A stretch of 64,000 nt of DNA from Planomicrobium okeanokoites (GTDB lineage Bacteria; Bacillota; Bacilli; Bacillales_A; Planococcaceae), in contig NZ_QQRS01000004.1 of assembly GCF_003428875.1 (NCBI RefSeq), positions 326,746-390,745 of the forward strand, in the 5' to 3' direction. A model generated the notes under the pieces. The model had not been told where the DNA came from. It made no database searches and saw only the letters and a list, made by a program, of their open reading frames with translations. The stretch's first letter is position 1. Each line of letters begins with the position of its first letter. Below, piece by piece: positions 18,506-27,247 of this stretch. Made by a program: the position numbers and the translations under genes.

Positions 18506-18763
18506 ATTTATGCCCAAGTCGGTGTCTTTTATGCCCAAGTTGGACCCGTTTATGCCCGACTTTTGTTGTTTTATGCCCAACTCCTGTGAAACGCTAAATA
18601 GCACGAGTCTCTGCTCGAAGAATCTGTCTATTCAGATGGAATAATTAAACAAAATAATTTTCATTCTCATCACCTTTTGATTTTACTCCCAACTCGGCAC
18701 CGTTTATTCCCAACTTTCATCGATTTACTCCCAACTTCTTCTGTTTTACTCCCAACTACCTGG
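18506..18763. repeat. Degenerate ~21-base tandem repeats in two blocks
   Basis: Block 1 (18506-18589) has four units built on TTTATGCCCAAsTn; block 2 (18679-18763) has four units built on TTTACTCCCAACTn. Units are 20-23 bases long and contiguous; the core (TTTA-nn-CCCAACT) is conserved and the last ~7 bases vary. About 90 bases of AT-rich single-copy sequence separate the blocks. No gene is supported between 18504 and 19084; the remaining part (18790-19080) has only a weak 63-codon frame and a short hairpin around GTTTTTCGCGATGCGAAAAAC. Confidence 0.8.
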
Positions 18764-19084
18764 AATTCATAACAAATAACGTCCCCTATCATATGAAATC
18801 AGCTCACGGCACATCACTATTATTAATATGGATTATTTTAACATCTCTACTTCTTCAAAGCTCCCTTCTTTCCCCACTCCCACTTTTTCCAAAACCCCAT
18901 ATATTGAAAAAATCTCCGCATCCGCGAAGATTTCCTAAAATAAGGAGTTTTTCGCGATGCGAAAAACATCCACTATGTTCTTGAATTCGAGGTTTCCCGC
19001 TTTTCGGCCGGGCTTAGGCGAAAAGCATCCATCCAAACTCTTGAATTTCCTGCGATTACTGAATACGATCGATACCCCCAAAAC

Positions 19085-19118
19085 CAATAAAAGAGCATCG
19101 CCACAATGGCAACGCTCC
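19085..19118 (-). terminator. Terminator of the flgM-flgL operon
   Basis: On the minus strand GAGCGTTGCC, loop, GGCGATGCTC then TTTTATTGG follows the flgL stop by about 13 bases. Confidence 0.85.
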
Positions 19119-19130
19119 TTCGTTCATTTA

Positions 19131-20009
19131 TTATCTCAAAAAGTCCATCAAAGTTGGCTGAATGATTTTTGCTGATGCAGCAAGACTCGCCTGATACAGG
19201 CTTTCTTCGCTTTTCAGCTTCGTGATGGCTTCGGCGATGTCGATGTCTTCGATCTTCGACAGCATTTGCTTCAACTCGAGCGTGCTGCCGGAGATGCGGT
19301 TTTCGACAGCTTCGACGCGATTTTTGCGAGCTCCGACTTCAGCGGATTTTTGCAGCATCCGGTCGACTCCGGTATCGATTTCATCCAACGAAACTTTTTC
19401 GCCGGTACGAAGGTTTTGCGCTGCTTCCGTCAGTTTCGCGAACAGTCCAGCTTCTCCTTGACCGAATAATTCGCCTGCTTTCACGCCAACTTCGAGCGTC
19501 AGGCCGTCCGCAATGGTGAAAGTTTTCAATTTCACATCAGTGAAATCAGCTGTTTCATGCGAATTTTTGTCTGCGTAAGGCGGATTTTTCGTATCCGTCC
19601 CATTGAACAGGTAATTGCCGTTCACTTGGGTGTTGGCGAACTGGCGAAGCTGCTCCGTCAATTCTTCGACTTCCGTCGCGATGATATTGCGATCTTCATC
19701 GTTCAACGTATCGTTATTGCCTTGTACAGACAATTCGCGCACACGCTGCATGACATTGACCATGCTGTTGATCGTCTGGTCCGTTTCATCCAGCACCAAA
19801 TTGGCTTCACTAGTATTGCGCTCGTATTGGCCGTTTGCCGAAATGGCTGACTTCAATTGCATCGCTTGGCTCACACCATGCGGATCGTCTGAAGGCTTAT
19901 GGATCTGCTTGCCTGTCGAAGCGTCGTTATACGCTTTGTTCAGGCGGCTCATGTTCTGGCTGACATGGTTCATTGAATTCTGATGTAGCATCTGATGTGA
20001 AATTCTCAT
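19131..20009 (-). CDS. flgL: FlgL, hook-filament junction protein
   Basis: FlgL (292 aa), second hook-filament junction protein. It has a flagellin-like N-terminus (NMSRLNKAYNDASTGKQIHKPSDDP) and C-terminal helix (DIDIAEAITKLKSEESLYQASLAAS). Last gene of the yvyF-flgM-flgN-flgK-flgL operon, 25 bases after flgK. Confidence 0.95.
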   Translation of the reverse strand: MRISHQMLHQNSMNHVSQNMSRLNKAYNDASTGKQIHKPSDDPHGVSQAMQLKSAISANGQYERNTSEANLVLDETDQTINSMVNVMQRVRELSVQGNNDTLNDEDRNIIATEVEELTEQLRQFANTQVNGNYLFNGTDTKNPPYADKNSHETADFTDVKLKTFTIADGLTLEVGVKAGELFGQGEAGLFAKLTEAAQNLRTGEKVSLDEIDTGVDRMLQKSAEVGARKNRVEAVENRISGSTLELKQMLSKIEDIDIAEAITKLKSEESLYQASLAASAKIIQPTLMDFLR

Positions 20010-20034
20010 TTTACTTACCTCCGGTTACCGATTA

Positions 20035-21279
20035 TTAACGTGCAGCCATCCGGTTAATAATCGTATCAAGCATCTGATCCGTCGTCGATATCAGCCGAGC
20101 TGCGGCACTGTATGAATGTTGGAATTTAACAAGATTGGCCATTTCTTCGTCCAAAGAAACGCCTGTTACAGACTGGCGGCGATTTTCCGTTGCCTGCAAA
20201 GTCGCTTCAAAGTTTGCAACTGAACGTGTTGCCGATTGGCTCTCAGCGCCTAACGTGCTGACCAGCTTCTGGTAATCAGATTTTACGCCTTTAATGTCCG
20301 ACTCCATCTCTGCTGCCGGTGCACCAAGTGTTGCGCCGAAGTCGACTGCCATTGCGGCAATGCTTGTGGTATTACTGAACAGCGGCGTACCGCCTTCTGT
20401 TTTATTGTTGGCTGCTGCAAATGTTGTTGCCACTGACATCAATGCACTGTGGTTTGATTCAACTTTACTTTCAGCTGCAATCAAACCGGCGATCTTCCCG
20501 CCTGTCACTTCAGTAGCACCATCAATTTCGCTTACTGTTGTGCCAGTAACGAGGGCAAGCGGTGCGTCGTCTTTTTGAACCAGGCTGATGTTATAAGCCC
20601 CGTTCGACTGCGCATCGACTTTGATCGGTGCAAGCGCCGCTAACTTTTCGACAAGTACATCGCGCTGGTCTTTCAAATCATTTGCTTGGTTGCCTCCGCG
20701 GACAATCGATTCGTTCAATGAAGCGATTTGCTTCAGATAATCGTTCGCTTCGGAAATGGCTGCTGTCTTTTGCTCACTTAAGTCGATTTTCATGTTAGCC
20801 ATCGAGCTGTCCATTGCTTGAGCCGCTTCGACAAACGCTTGCGCGCGTTCTTTGACGACTGCCTGGGCGGACACGCTGTCCGGGTTGTTCGAAAGATCCT
20901 GCCATGCGTTCCACAACTGGTCCATAGCTGCGTTCAAACCGGAATCGCTCGGTTCATTGATGATCGATTCCAAGCGGTCGAATGCTGCCTGTTTGGTCTG
21001 TGCATCTGCAAGTGTCTCTGATTGGTCACGGTATTGATTGTCCAGGAAACGGTCCCGCACACGCGTGATCGAGTCGATGGAAACGCCTGAACCGAGCTGG
21101 CCAGGGTTCGTGCTGTTCGTCCAGACATCCAGTGAAGGAGTCGTGCTCTGGTTCACCTGCTGGCGCGAATAGCCTTTCGTATTGGCGTTGGCAATATTAT
21201 GGCCGGTCGTTGAAATGCTTGCCTGCCCGACGCTCAAGGCGCGTTTTCCAGTCTCTAATCCGTGAAATGTTGAAACCAT
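20035..21279 (-). CDS. flgK: FlgK, hook-filament junction protein (short)
   Basis: FlgK (414 aa), first junction protein. N-terminal motif STTGHNIANANTKGYSRQQV and C-terminal SLDEEMANLVKFQHSYSAAARLIST are conserved. It is about 90 residues shorter than the Bacillus subtilis protein; the missing part falls in the central surface-exposed region, not in the polymerising ends, so it is probably functional. Confidence 0.95.
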   Translation of the reverse strand: MVSTFHGLETGKRALSVGQASISTTGHNIANANTKGYSRQQVNQSTTPSLDVWTNSTNPGQLGSGVSIDSITRVRDRFLDNQYRDQSETLADAQTKQAAFDRLESIINEPSDSGLNAAMDQLWNAWQDLSNNPDSVSAQAVVKERAQAFVEAAQAMDSSMANMKIDLSEQKTAAISEANDYLKQIASLNESIVRGGNQANDLKDQRDVLVEKLAALAPIKVDAQSNGAYNISLVQKDDAPLALVTGTTVSEIDGATEVTGGKIAGLIAAESKVESNHSALMSVATTFAAANNKTEGGTPLFSNTTSIAAMAVDFGATLGAPAAEMESDIKGVKSDYQKLVSTLGAESQSATRSVANFEATLQATENRRQSVTGVSLDEEMANLVKFQHSYSAAARLISTTDQMLDTIINRMAAR

Positions 21280-21303
21280 GTGTTTCCCTTCCTTCTGCTC
21301 CGC

Positions 21304-21792
21304 TCAGGCTTTCGTATCGAAAAAGCCGCGGTTGCCTGTTTGTGATTTTTGGCCGGCTTGGCCCATCGGTGATTGGTAGTTGAATTGCTGCTGCTGTGAT
21401 TTGGTGATCTGGTCGATCATATGTTGTACAAAGCTCATGGAATCTTTCAGCAGGCGGTCATTGATCTTATTTTTCGCCTGCAATTCCGCGGTAAGCTCCT
21501 GTAATGTTTTCAATTGGGATTCAATCTTTTGTCTTGCCTGTCCACCAGGAACTTGGTCCAGAAATGACTGGAAACCTGCTGCTGCAGAATCCTGCGCAAC
21601 GCTTTCCATTACTGCCATCCGTCCTTGTTCCGCTTGTTCGAGCTGTTTGACCAGCTTCTTCTCTTCTTTCGTTACACCATTCAAACTGTCCACATTGCGC
21701 TCGATCAATGCCGCTTTCTTGTTGTCAGCACAATTGATAAGCTGCTGTTGGACGTCTATTAATTGTTCCAGTGCCGTGACCATTGCATCCAA
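21304..21792 (-). CDS. flgN: FlgN, export chaperone for FlgK and FlgL
   Basis: FlgN family (162 aa), a mostly helical cytoplasmic chaperone of the junction proteins. The pattern LEQLIDVQQQLINCADNKKAALIERNVDSLN with a following acidic/basic coiled coil fits, as does its place between flgM and flgK. The C-terminal ~30 residues are Gln/Gly-rich and disordered-looking. Confidence 0.88.
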   Translation of the reverse strand: MDAMVTALEQLIDVQQQLINCADNKKAALIERNVDSLNGVTKEEKKLVKQLEQAEQGRMAVMESVAQDSAAAGFQSFLDQVPGGQARQKIESQLKTLQELTAELQAKNKINDRLLKDSMSFVQHMIDQITKSQQQQFNYQSPMGQAGQKSQTGNRGFFDTKA

Positions 21793-21822
21793 TATCCGAC
21801 ACCCTCCTTTTAACTGACCGTT

Positions 21823-22089
21823 TTATTTTCCGTACCAGAAATCAAACATCTTTTCTGCCACTTTTTCACTGTTCACCTGGTAGTCACCAGACTGGACCTG
21901 GGCTTTCAGCGCCTGAATCTTTTCATGGCGGTCAAATTCCGCTTTGCTTTCGAACATCTGCTTAGCCTCATTTGAAATCTGCAGCTGATCCTCTTTTTGC
22001 AATGGCTTCGCTTTATCCACCTTCGAAACCTGCATTTGCTTTTGGTAAGATTGAATAAAGGAAGAACCGTTTGTTTTATCGATATTCAT
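21823..22089 (-). CDS. flgM: FlgM, anti-sigma-D factor
   Basis: FlgM (88 aa) holds sigma-D inactive until the hook is finished. The helical C-terminus with KIQALKAQVQSGDYQVNSEKVAEKMFDF is the classic sigma-binding region. I chose the ATG at 22087-22089 (MNIDKTNG...), because the longer frame starts inside yvyF. It follows yvyF after 26 bases. Confidence 0.94.
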   Translation of the reverse strand: MNIDKTNGSSFIQSYQKQMQVSKVDKAKPLQKEDQLQISNEAKQMFESKAEFDRHEKIQALKAQVQSGDYQVNSEKVAEKMFDFWYGK

Positions 22090-22115
22090 TCCTTCACCGC
22101 CCCGTCTTTTATATT

Positions 22116-22541
22116 TTAATTTCTTAGTTTCCAATATCTTGCCGTTTGAGCATGCTCTTTCGGCTTGTTCGCTTCTTCCAGGAATTTCTCCGCTTTCAAG
22201 GTCTTATTGACCTCAGCAGTGAACTCTTCGAAACAGCTGTTGCACAGCATCTGCCTCTTGATAAGAGTACCACAATGCGCACATCCGTAACCCAGATTCG
22301 GGTAATCCTCGACGTAGATCCGGCCGTCGCGGATGAAATCCGCAATCCGTTTTTCCGCTACGCCTGTAAACGCGCTGATTTCTTCAATGGAAGCAAACCG
22401 GTTTTCCTCCACTTTCAGGAAATCGGTGATGATCTTGAACTCCTGCTCCATTTCCTTGTAGCAATCCAAACAATAATCCGTATGATCCTTCAAAAATAAC
22501 TTACCGCAAATCGTGCAGTTAGCTAATCGATCTGACTGCAT
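22116..22541 (-). CDS. yvyF: YvyF, flagellar operon protein with zinc-finger motifs
   Basis: YvyF family (141 aa), a flagellar-operon protein of unclear role, thought to assist regulation near flgM. The N-terminus has C-x2-C and C-x2-C pairs (NCTICG, YCLDCY), the C-terminal half has another CAHCG...CNSC set, and a helix-turn-helix-like middle lies around SIEEISAFTGVAEKRI. The ATG at 22541 follows GGGTGAT, an extended match to the 16S tail; a GTG three codons earlier is the alternative. Confidence 0.88.
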   Translation of the reverse strand: MQSDRLANCTICGKLFLKDHTDYCLDCYKEMEQEFKIITDFLKVEENRFASIEEISAFTGVAEKRIADFIRDGRIYVEDYPNLGYGCAHCGTLIKRQMLCNSCFEEFTAEVNKTLKAEKFLEEANKPKEHAQTARYWKLRN

Positions 22542-22570
22542 AATAATCACCCAGTTCCTTTATAAAATAA

Positions 22571-22597
22571 ATATCGGCATATTTCGCGGTTTGTTTA
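22571..22597 (-). promoter_or_regulatory. Sigma-D promoter of the yvyF-flgM-flgL operon
   Basis: On the minus strand TAAA (22597-22594), exactly 15 bases, then GCCGATAT (22578-22571): a perfect match to the sigma-D consensus. It lies 29 bases upstream of yvyF, so FlgM production is under autogenous feedback as in Bacillus subtilis. Confidence 0.95.
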
Positions 22598-22621
22598 GCT
22601 TTTTTTCAAATTGCTTTTCAA

Positions 22622-23050
22622 TTACTGCACTTTAAATTCAGTAACCAGTACGCGGTCCACTTTTCCAGTCTGGATAATGTCCGCCAATTTCCCTTTCAAT
22701 TGCTCTTCCAGTTCAGCAATGCCTTCCTGTCCGACCAATTCCTCTTTCGTAAATCCGGCCACTGTCGAAATGATGGCTGCCCGTACTTCCGGCGTCCGCT
22801 TTTCAGCCTCTTCCTTCGCCTTTTCGCTGTCCAATAAAATATTGAATTGGACGATGCCGAAATTCGGCGACGCCAAATTTGTTGTAATTATATCTGTATC
22901 AATGCTCATTGCTGCGAGTTCTTCCGCAGATGGCTGCTTCTCTTTTTCCGAAGAGCCTTCCGCATCTTTTCCTAAGAAAAAGAACGCACCGGCTCCTGCT
23001 GCACCCAATACAAGCAATGAAACTAGCAAGACTTTCATCATTTTCCCCAT
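22622..23050 (-). CDS. fliL: FliL, stator-associated basal body protein
   Basis: FliL (142 aa) surrounds the MotAB stator. It has an N-terminal membrane anchor (about 5-27), a linker, and the C-terminal FliL domain ending in KGKLADIIQTGKVDRVLVTEFKVQ. In Bacillus subtilis it sits in the basal-body operon after swrD; here it follows motB by 19 bases, an arrangement that matches its stator role. Confidence 0.92.
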   Translation of the reverse strand: MGKMMKVLLVSLLVLGAAGAGAFFFLGKDAEGSSEKEKQPSAEELAAMSIDTDIITTNLASPNFGIVQFNILLDSEKAKEEAEKRTPEVRAAIISTVAGFTKEELVGQEGIAELEEQLKGKLADIIQTGKVDRVLVTEFKVQ

Positions 23051-23069
23051 AACGCACCTCTATTTGCTA

Positions 23070-23909
23070 TTAGTCTGTTTCTTCATGTGTATACAATGAA
23101 ATCAACACTTCGACCCGGCGATTCTCTGCACGGCCTTCCGCAGTCTCATTGCTGGCGATCGGCTGATGCTCTGCAAAGCCGGTTGCGCTGAATTTCGTTG
23201 GATCCAATTCGTTGTTTTCCAGTAGAATCTTCATGAAGTTGATGGCACGTGCCGAGCTTAATTCCCAGTTGGACGGGAATCTGTCGGAAGTCGACGGAAT
23301 GTTATCCGTATGCCCTTCGATGAAAATGCTGCGCGGTGGATCCGTCACCAGCAGCTTGCCGATTTCTTCTGCGACAGTCCGTGAACTTTCTGAAATATCC
23401 GCGCTTCCTGAACGGTAGAGCACGCCGTCTTTAATTTTCAGCACCAAGCCTTTGGAAGTCAGTTCCGCTTCCAATTTATCTTCCATATTGCGCTCTGCGA
23501 TGTAAGCTTTCACTTTATCCTGTATCGCCGCAAGTTCTTTATAATCTTCCGCAAGAGCCAATTGCTCGATCTCTTCGGCAGTCATTTCAATCTTATTATC
23601 AATTTCCTCTTCCACTTCCGGCGGCGTTGTCGCTTCCCCTTCAGTCGGATCGACATCATTCGGTTCCGCCAGCTTCGACGTTTCTTCAAATGTTTCGACC
23701 GCTGACTGCTGATCCAAAATACCGGTGCCGCCTTGCAGCTCCCGGTTAAATGAATCGGAAATCTCCTGGAATTTCTGCGAGTTCACTTCACTTGCCGCGA
23801 ACAGCACGATGAATAAAGCAAGCAGCAAGGTAAGTACGTCTGCATATGGAATCAGCCAGGATTCGTCTACGTGATCTTCATGTTTTTTCTTACGCTTCAA
23901 CGCCGACAC
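23070..23909 (-). CDS. motB: MotB, stator protein
   Basis: MotB (279 aa) anchors the stator to peptidoglycan. The single membrane helix contains the proton-binding Asp in PYADVLTLLLALFIVLFA, and the C-terminal OmpA-like domain has FIEGHTDNIPS and NRRVEVLI. The helix resembles the H+-type (MotB) rather than the Na+-type (MotS). The start is GTG, 20 bases inside the motA 3' end. Confidence 0.95.
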   Translation of the reverse strand: MSALKRKKKHEDHVDESWLIPYADVLTLLLALFIVLFAASEVNSQKFQEISDSFNRELQGGTGILDQQSAVETFEETSKLAEPNDVDPTEGEATTPPEVEEEIDNKIEMTAEEIEQLALAEDYKELAAIQDKVKAYIAERNMEDKLEAELTSKGLVLKIKDGVLYRSGSADISESSRTVAEEIGKLLVTDPPRSIFIEGHTDNIPSTSDRFPSNWELSSARAINFMKILLENNELDPTKFSATGFAEHQPIASNETAEGRAENRRVEVLISLYTHEETD

Positions 23910-24687
23910 CTTCTTTTACTTCCTCTTCAAGAACTCGGTCCTTGAGCGGCAGGTAAGTCAATAGTTTTTCTTCCACTGTACGGACCGGCAAGCCTTCGTG
24001 AACCGCCAGCAAGCCTTCCAGCATGATGCGCTTGGTCCGTGCTTCGTGCTCGGATTTCCGCTTTAATTTATTGGCGAATGGATGCCATAGGACGTATCCT
24101 GAGAAAATCCCGAACAGCGTCGCGATGAACGCGGCGGAAATCGATTTCCCGAGAAGTGCGATATCATCGAGGTGGCCAAGTGCTGCGACCAGTCCGATAA
24201 CCGCTCCTAACACCCCTAGTGTCGGGGCGTATGTACCGGCTTGCGTGAAGATTTTTGCGCCAAGTTCGTGACGCTCTTCCATTGCCGCAATATCTTCTTC
24301 CATCATTTCGCGGATTTGCTCCTGCGGCTGGCCGTCAACGACCATTTTCAAGCCGCGCTGCAAAAATGGATCTTCCACATCTTCTGCTTTTTCTTCCAAA
24401 GCCAATAGCCCTTCGCGGCGTGCAAGCATCGCCCACTGTGAGAACATCGGCACCATTTCTTTGATTGACAGTGTTTTATTTTCCGAGAACAGGACTTTGA
24501 ATAAGCTCGGAATCTTTTTAACTTCTTCCATCGGGAACGCGACCATGATACACGCGATCGTTCCGGCAAAAATGATGACGAGTGCTGCCGGGTTATATAA
24601 AGCAATCGGGTTGGAGCCTTTCAGGACCATGCCTCCAACCAATACGACTACGCCAAGTATTACGCCAATCCATGATGTTTTATCCAC
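23890..24687 (-). CDS. motA: MotA, stator proton channel subunit
   Basis: MotA (265 aa) has four membrane helices and the large cytoplasmic loop with the FliG-contact charges. The TM3-TM4 sequence AGTYAPTLGVLGAVIGLVAALG is the H+-type signature. It starts a motA-motB-fliL transcription unit whose promoter was not found; copy 3 of repeat A lies just upstream, between fliS and motA. Confidence 0.96.
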   Translation of the reverse strand: MDKTSWIGVILGVVVLVGGMVLKGSNPIALYNPAALVIIFAGTIACIMVAFPMEEVKKIPSLFKVLFSENKTLSIKEMVPMFSQWAMLARREGLLALEEKAEDVEDPFLQRGLKMVVDGQPQEQIREMMEEDIAAMEERHELGAKIFTQAGTYAPTLGVLGAVIGLVAALGHLDDIALLGKSISAAFIATLFGIFSGYVLWHPFANKLKRKSEHEARTKRIMLEGLLAVHEGLPVRTVEEKLLTYLPLKDRVLEEEVKEGVGVEA

Positions 24688-24745
24688 ATCTGTAACCTCA
24701 TTTCACTGCTTTGTCTCTGTCTGTGGGTGTTAATTTATGAGTTGA

Positions 24746-24908
24746 TGATATTCCGCAAAACAGCTGCGCTTGCCTTGGGGCTTGCGCTGAGCTAACTCGG
24801 TCTCGTTCCACTTCGCCCGAGTAGATCTCAGCACTTCGTCGAAACAGAGTTGGAAAGCCAACTCCGTTTCTGCTCCCTTGGGCGTCTTCGCTGTTTTGCT
24901 CCATATCA
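24746..24908 (-). repeat. Interspersed repeat A, copy 3
   Basis: Same palindromic element as at 803-936 and 15161-15296, here ~163 bases because of a small extra inverted repeat in the centre (AACAGAGTTGG...CCAACTCCGTTT). Ends are GATATTCCGCAAAACAGC and GCTGTTTTGCTCCATATC. It fills the spacer between fliS and motA. Confidence 0.85.
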
Positions 24909-24960
24909 TTTATAAATATATAGCTTCACTTTTTATCTTTTGTAGTAAAGAACGAGAAAA

Positions 24961-25338
24961 TTACTTCCCCTTCACCAATGCCATTGCTTCTTTCCATGTG
25001 TCGCGCAGTTCTTTGACTTGGCCTTCTGCTTCTTCGAGGATGGCCATGTCGTTTTTCATGTTCGCTTCTATAAGACGGAAGTTAATGTATTCGTATAATT
25101 GAGCCAGGCCTTCTGAAATTGCGATATCACGGTCAAGTGTGATTTGGAATTCCTGGATGATTGCCTGTGCTTTGAGTAAATTGGTGTTTTTTTCTTCAAT
25201 TTTGCCTTCTTCCATCGCGCGTTTTGCCAGCTTGATGAACTTCAGGCAACCGTTGTAAAGCATTAGAGTCAGTTCCTGCGGTGATGCAGTTATGACTGAG
25301 TTTTGTTGGTATGTCTGATACGGGTTATTGATTGCCAA
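24961..25338 (-). CDS. fliS: FliS, flagellin export chaperone
   Basis: FliS (125 aa) binds the C-terminal helix of flagellin. The family start NPYQTYQQNSVITASPQELTLMLYNG and the four-helix length fit. In Bacillus FliS also interacts with FliW. Whether it serves both flagellins in this window is open. Confidence 0.95.
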   Translation of the reverse strand: MAINNPYQTYQQNSVITASPQELTLMLYNGCLKFIKLAKRAMEEGKIEEKNTNLLKAQAIIQEFQITLDRDIAISEGLAQLYEYINFRLIEANMKNDMAILEEAEGQVKELRDTWKEAMALVKGK

Positions 25339-25356
25339 TTGGAGAACCTCCTTGTA

Positions 25357-25746
25357 TTACTTCCGTTGGTCGATGAATGAGCCTTCGGTAGATTTTGTCT
25401 GGTACGCACCGACATATTTTTTTGATGCCTGGCTTGTCTGGTTCAGCCGGTTCATCTGGGTTGTGAATGATTGATGCAGTTTATTCAATAGAGGCTGCAT
25501 TTCATCTTCGTAACCTTTCAGCTGGCTGATGACTTTTTTATCTTCCGAGGTCCATTCGAATTCAACGGCTTTTGTATATTCACTTAGCTGATCGATGACT
25601 GCCTGGCGTCTTTCAAACAACGCCTGCATTGATTCGATTTGCCCAGCTTCATTATTATCCATTTTTGTATGGACCGTTTTTGCCTGTGCATTCAATTTTT
25701 CTGTAAGCTCGAGAAATTCAGCCAGTCTAAGTTGATACGCGTCCAT
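25357..25746 (-). CDS. fliT: FliT-like flagellar chaperone
   Basis: Small helical protein (129 aa) in the FliT position between fliD and fliS. The sequence is a predicted helical bundle (YQLRLAEFLELTEKLNAQAKT..., a charged coiled coil to about 95). The ATG overlaps the fliD stop by one base (TAATG). FliT proteins are poorly conserved; the assignment rests on position, size and helicity. Confidence 0.75.
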   Translation of the reverse strand: MDAYQLRLAEFLELTEKLNAQAKTVHTKMDNNEAGQIESMQALFERRQAVIDQLSEYTKAVEFEWTSEDKKVISQLKGYEDEMQPLLNKLHQSFTTQMNRLNQTSQASKKYVGAYQTKSTEGSFIDQRK

Positions 25747-27218
25747 TACATGCCACCGAACATATTTTGCTGCATCCACATGCTTTGACTATTCATCTGG
25801 TTCATCGCTTTTTCCATTGCAGTAAATTGTTTCCAGTAACGGCCTTCAATACGACTCAATTTATCTTGCCAATTGCTGATATCGCTTTCCATCCTTTTTA
25901 TACTCTTAGACAAAGTACTGTTATCGATAAAGCTTCCAGGATTCCCGGCTCTTGTACTCAAGGATTTAACAGCATCATTCAATCCTTGATAAACCCGTTC
26001 AGCAATGCCCAGGTCTCCCGTTTTCTTGGTGAATAAGTTCATCACTTCATCTGGTTTATCCGCTAAAGCTTTTTGGAGTTTGGCATCATCAATGAAAAGC
26101 TTGCCGCCGTTTGTATAGGACCCCGTTGTAATTCCAATTTCTGAAAGAGTGCTTATATTTCCAAGAAGCCCCAAGTCATCAACTGCCCCAGTTAAATTTC
26201 TTCTTAATTCTTGTAAGGCAGTTTGAAGTGTTGGGTCATTTCTCAATAAGCCGCTGCGCGACTTTTCTTCCCAAAGCTCAATTTCGTTTTCAGTCATTGC
26301 TTTTTTCTGGTCATCTGTTAGCGGCTGGAAATCGGGATAACGTTTTTCTATTAGTTTCGCCTCAATATCAGCAATTGTTTTGTTATAATTCTCCACAAAA
26401 CTTTTAATCGATTCCAATGGTTTTGCAGTATCTGAATTCACAGTGATTGTAGACGTTCCCACTTGATTCAGGTTTAAGGTTAAACCGTTAACAGTGGTCT
26501 GGTTTGATTTCAAACCGGTAATTGGAATGCCGTCGAAGTTGACGGAGCCATCTTGTCCGTTGGTCGTCATCGCTGTTGTTGTTCCACCGTTATTCACGAT
26601 CTTGTCTGCAAGGGCTGCATCACTGAATGACATCGAAAAGTTTTGATCGACGCCCATTCCTTTAGACGCTATAAAGAATCTTGACGTTGTATTGTCAAAA
26701 CTTGCACGAAGTGCCGGAACTGACGCAGTCGTTGAATCTTGGATCGCTTTGGCTACATCCGAGAAAGTCATTGTTGCTGTTACGTCAACCGTCGCTGTTG
26801 CACCGCCAGAGCCCGTCACAGTGATGGTTCCAGCTGTGCCAATTTGGTCTCCTGATTGTGCTTTAACTCCAGGACTGTTTTCAATTCCAGCTGAAGAATT
26901 CACTTTTGCAGCACTAGCAATGCTTACAACTTCCGCAGTGTATGTCCCTGTCATAGCACTCGCTGTTGTAGAAACACCTAAACTTGCTGCATTCGATGAA
27001 GTTGCACTGTATGCGTTGAATGCGGAAGAAAATCTAAGGCTGCTTGTGCTCGTACGCAAGTTTGACAATGATAAGTTGAACTCACGGTATGATTCCTGTT
27101 GCCATTCCGTCCACATTTTTTTCTGTGTCAACCTGTCTAATGGCATCTTTTCAGCAGCCATTAAATCTTTCACTATTTGATCTATATCCATTCCAGTTGC
27201 CAATCCACTAATCCGCAA
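25746..27218 (-). CDS. fliD: FliD, filament cap protein
   Basis: FliD (490 aa) caps the growing filament. The N-terminal FliD domain (RISGLATGMDIDQIVKDLMAAEKMPLDRL) and the C-terminal domain (GLLRNDPTLQTALQELRRNL..., SIKRMESDISNWQDKLSRIEGRY) are conserved; the central ~250 residues are Ser/Thr/Ala-rich and variable. It follows flaG by 29 bases. Confidence 0.95.
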   Translation of the reverse strand: MRISGLATGMDIDQIVKDLMAAEKMPLDRLTQKKMWTEWQQESYREFNLSLSNLRTSTSSLRFSSAFNAYSATSSNAASLGVSTTASAMTGTYTAEVVSIASAAKVNSSAGIENSPGVKAQSGDQIGTAGTITVTGSGGATATVDVTATMTFSDVAKAIQDSTTASVPALRASFDNTTSRFFIASKGMGVDQNFSMSFSDAALADKIVNNGGTTTAMTTNGQDGSVNFDGIPITGLKSNQTTVNGLTLNLNQVGTSTITVNSDTAKPLESIKSFVENYNKTIADIEAKLIEKRYPDFQPLTDDQKKAMTENEIELWEEKSRSGLLRNDPTLQTALQELRRNLTGAVDDLGLLGNISTLSEIGITTGSYTNGGKLFIDDAKLQKALADKPDEVMNLFTKKTGDLGIAERVYQGLNDAVKSLSTRAGNPGSFIDNSTLSKSIKRMESDISNWQDKLSRIEGRYWKQFTAMEKAMNQMNSQSMWMQQNMFGGM

Positions 27219-27247
27219 TCTCCTTCACTCCATCCATGACTTTTCTT

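Noticed and set aside
18506..18763. CRISPR array
   Set aside because: Units are contiguous and degenerate with no equal-length unique spacers, and no cas genes are near.
18793..18984. 63-codon plus-strand frame after flhP
   Set aside because: No ribosome site, low-complexity composition, and no family pattern.
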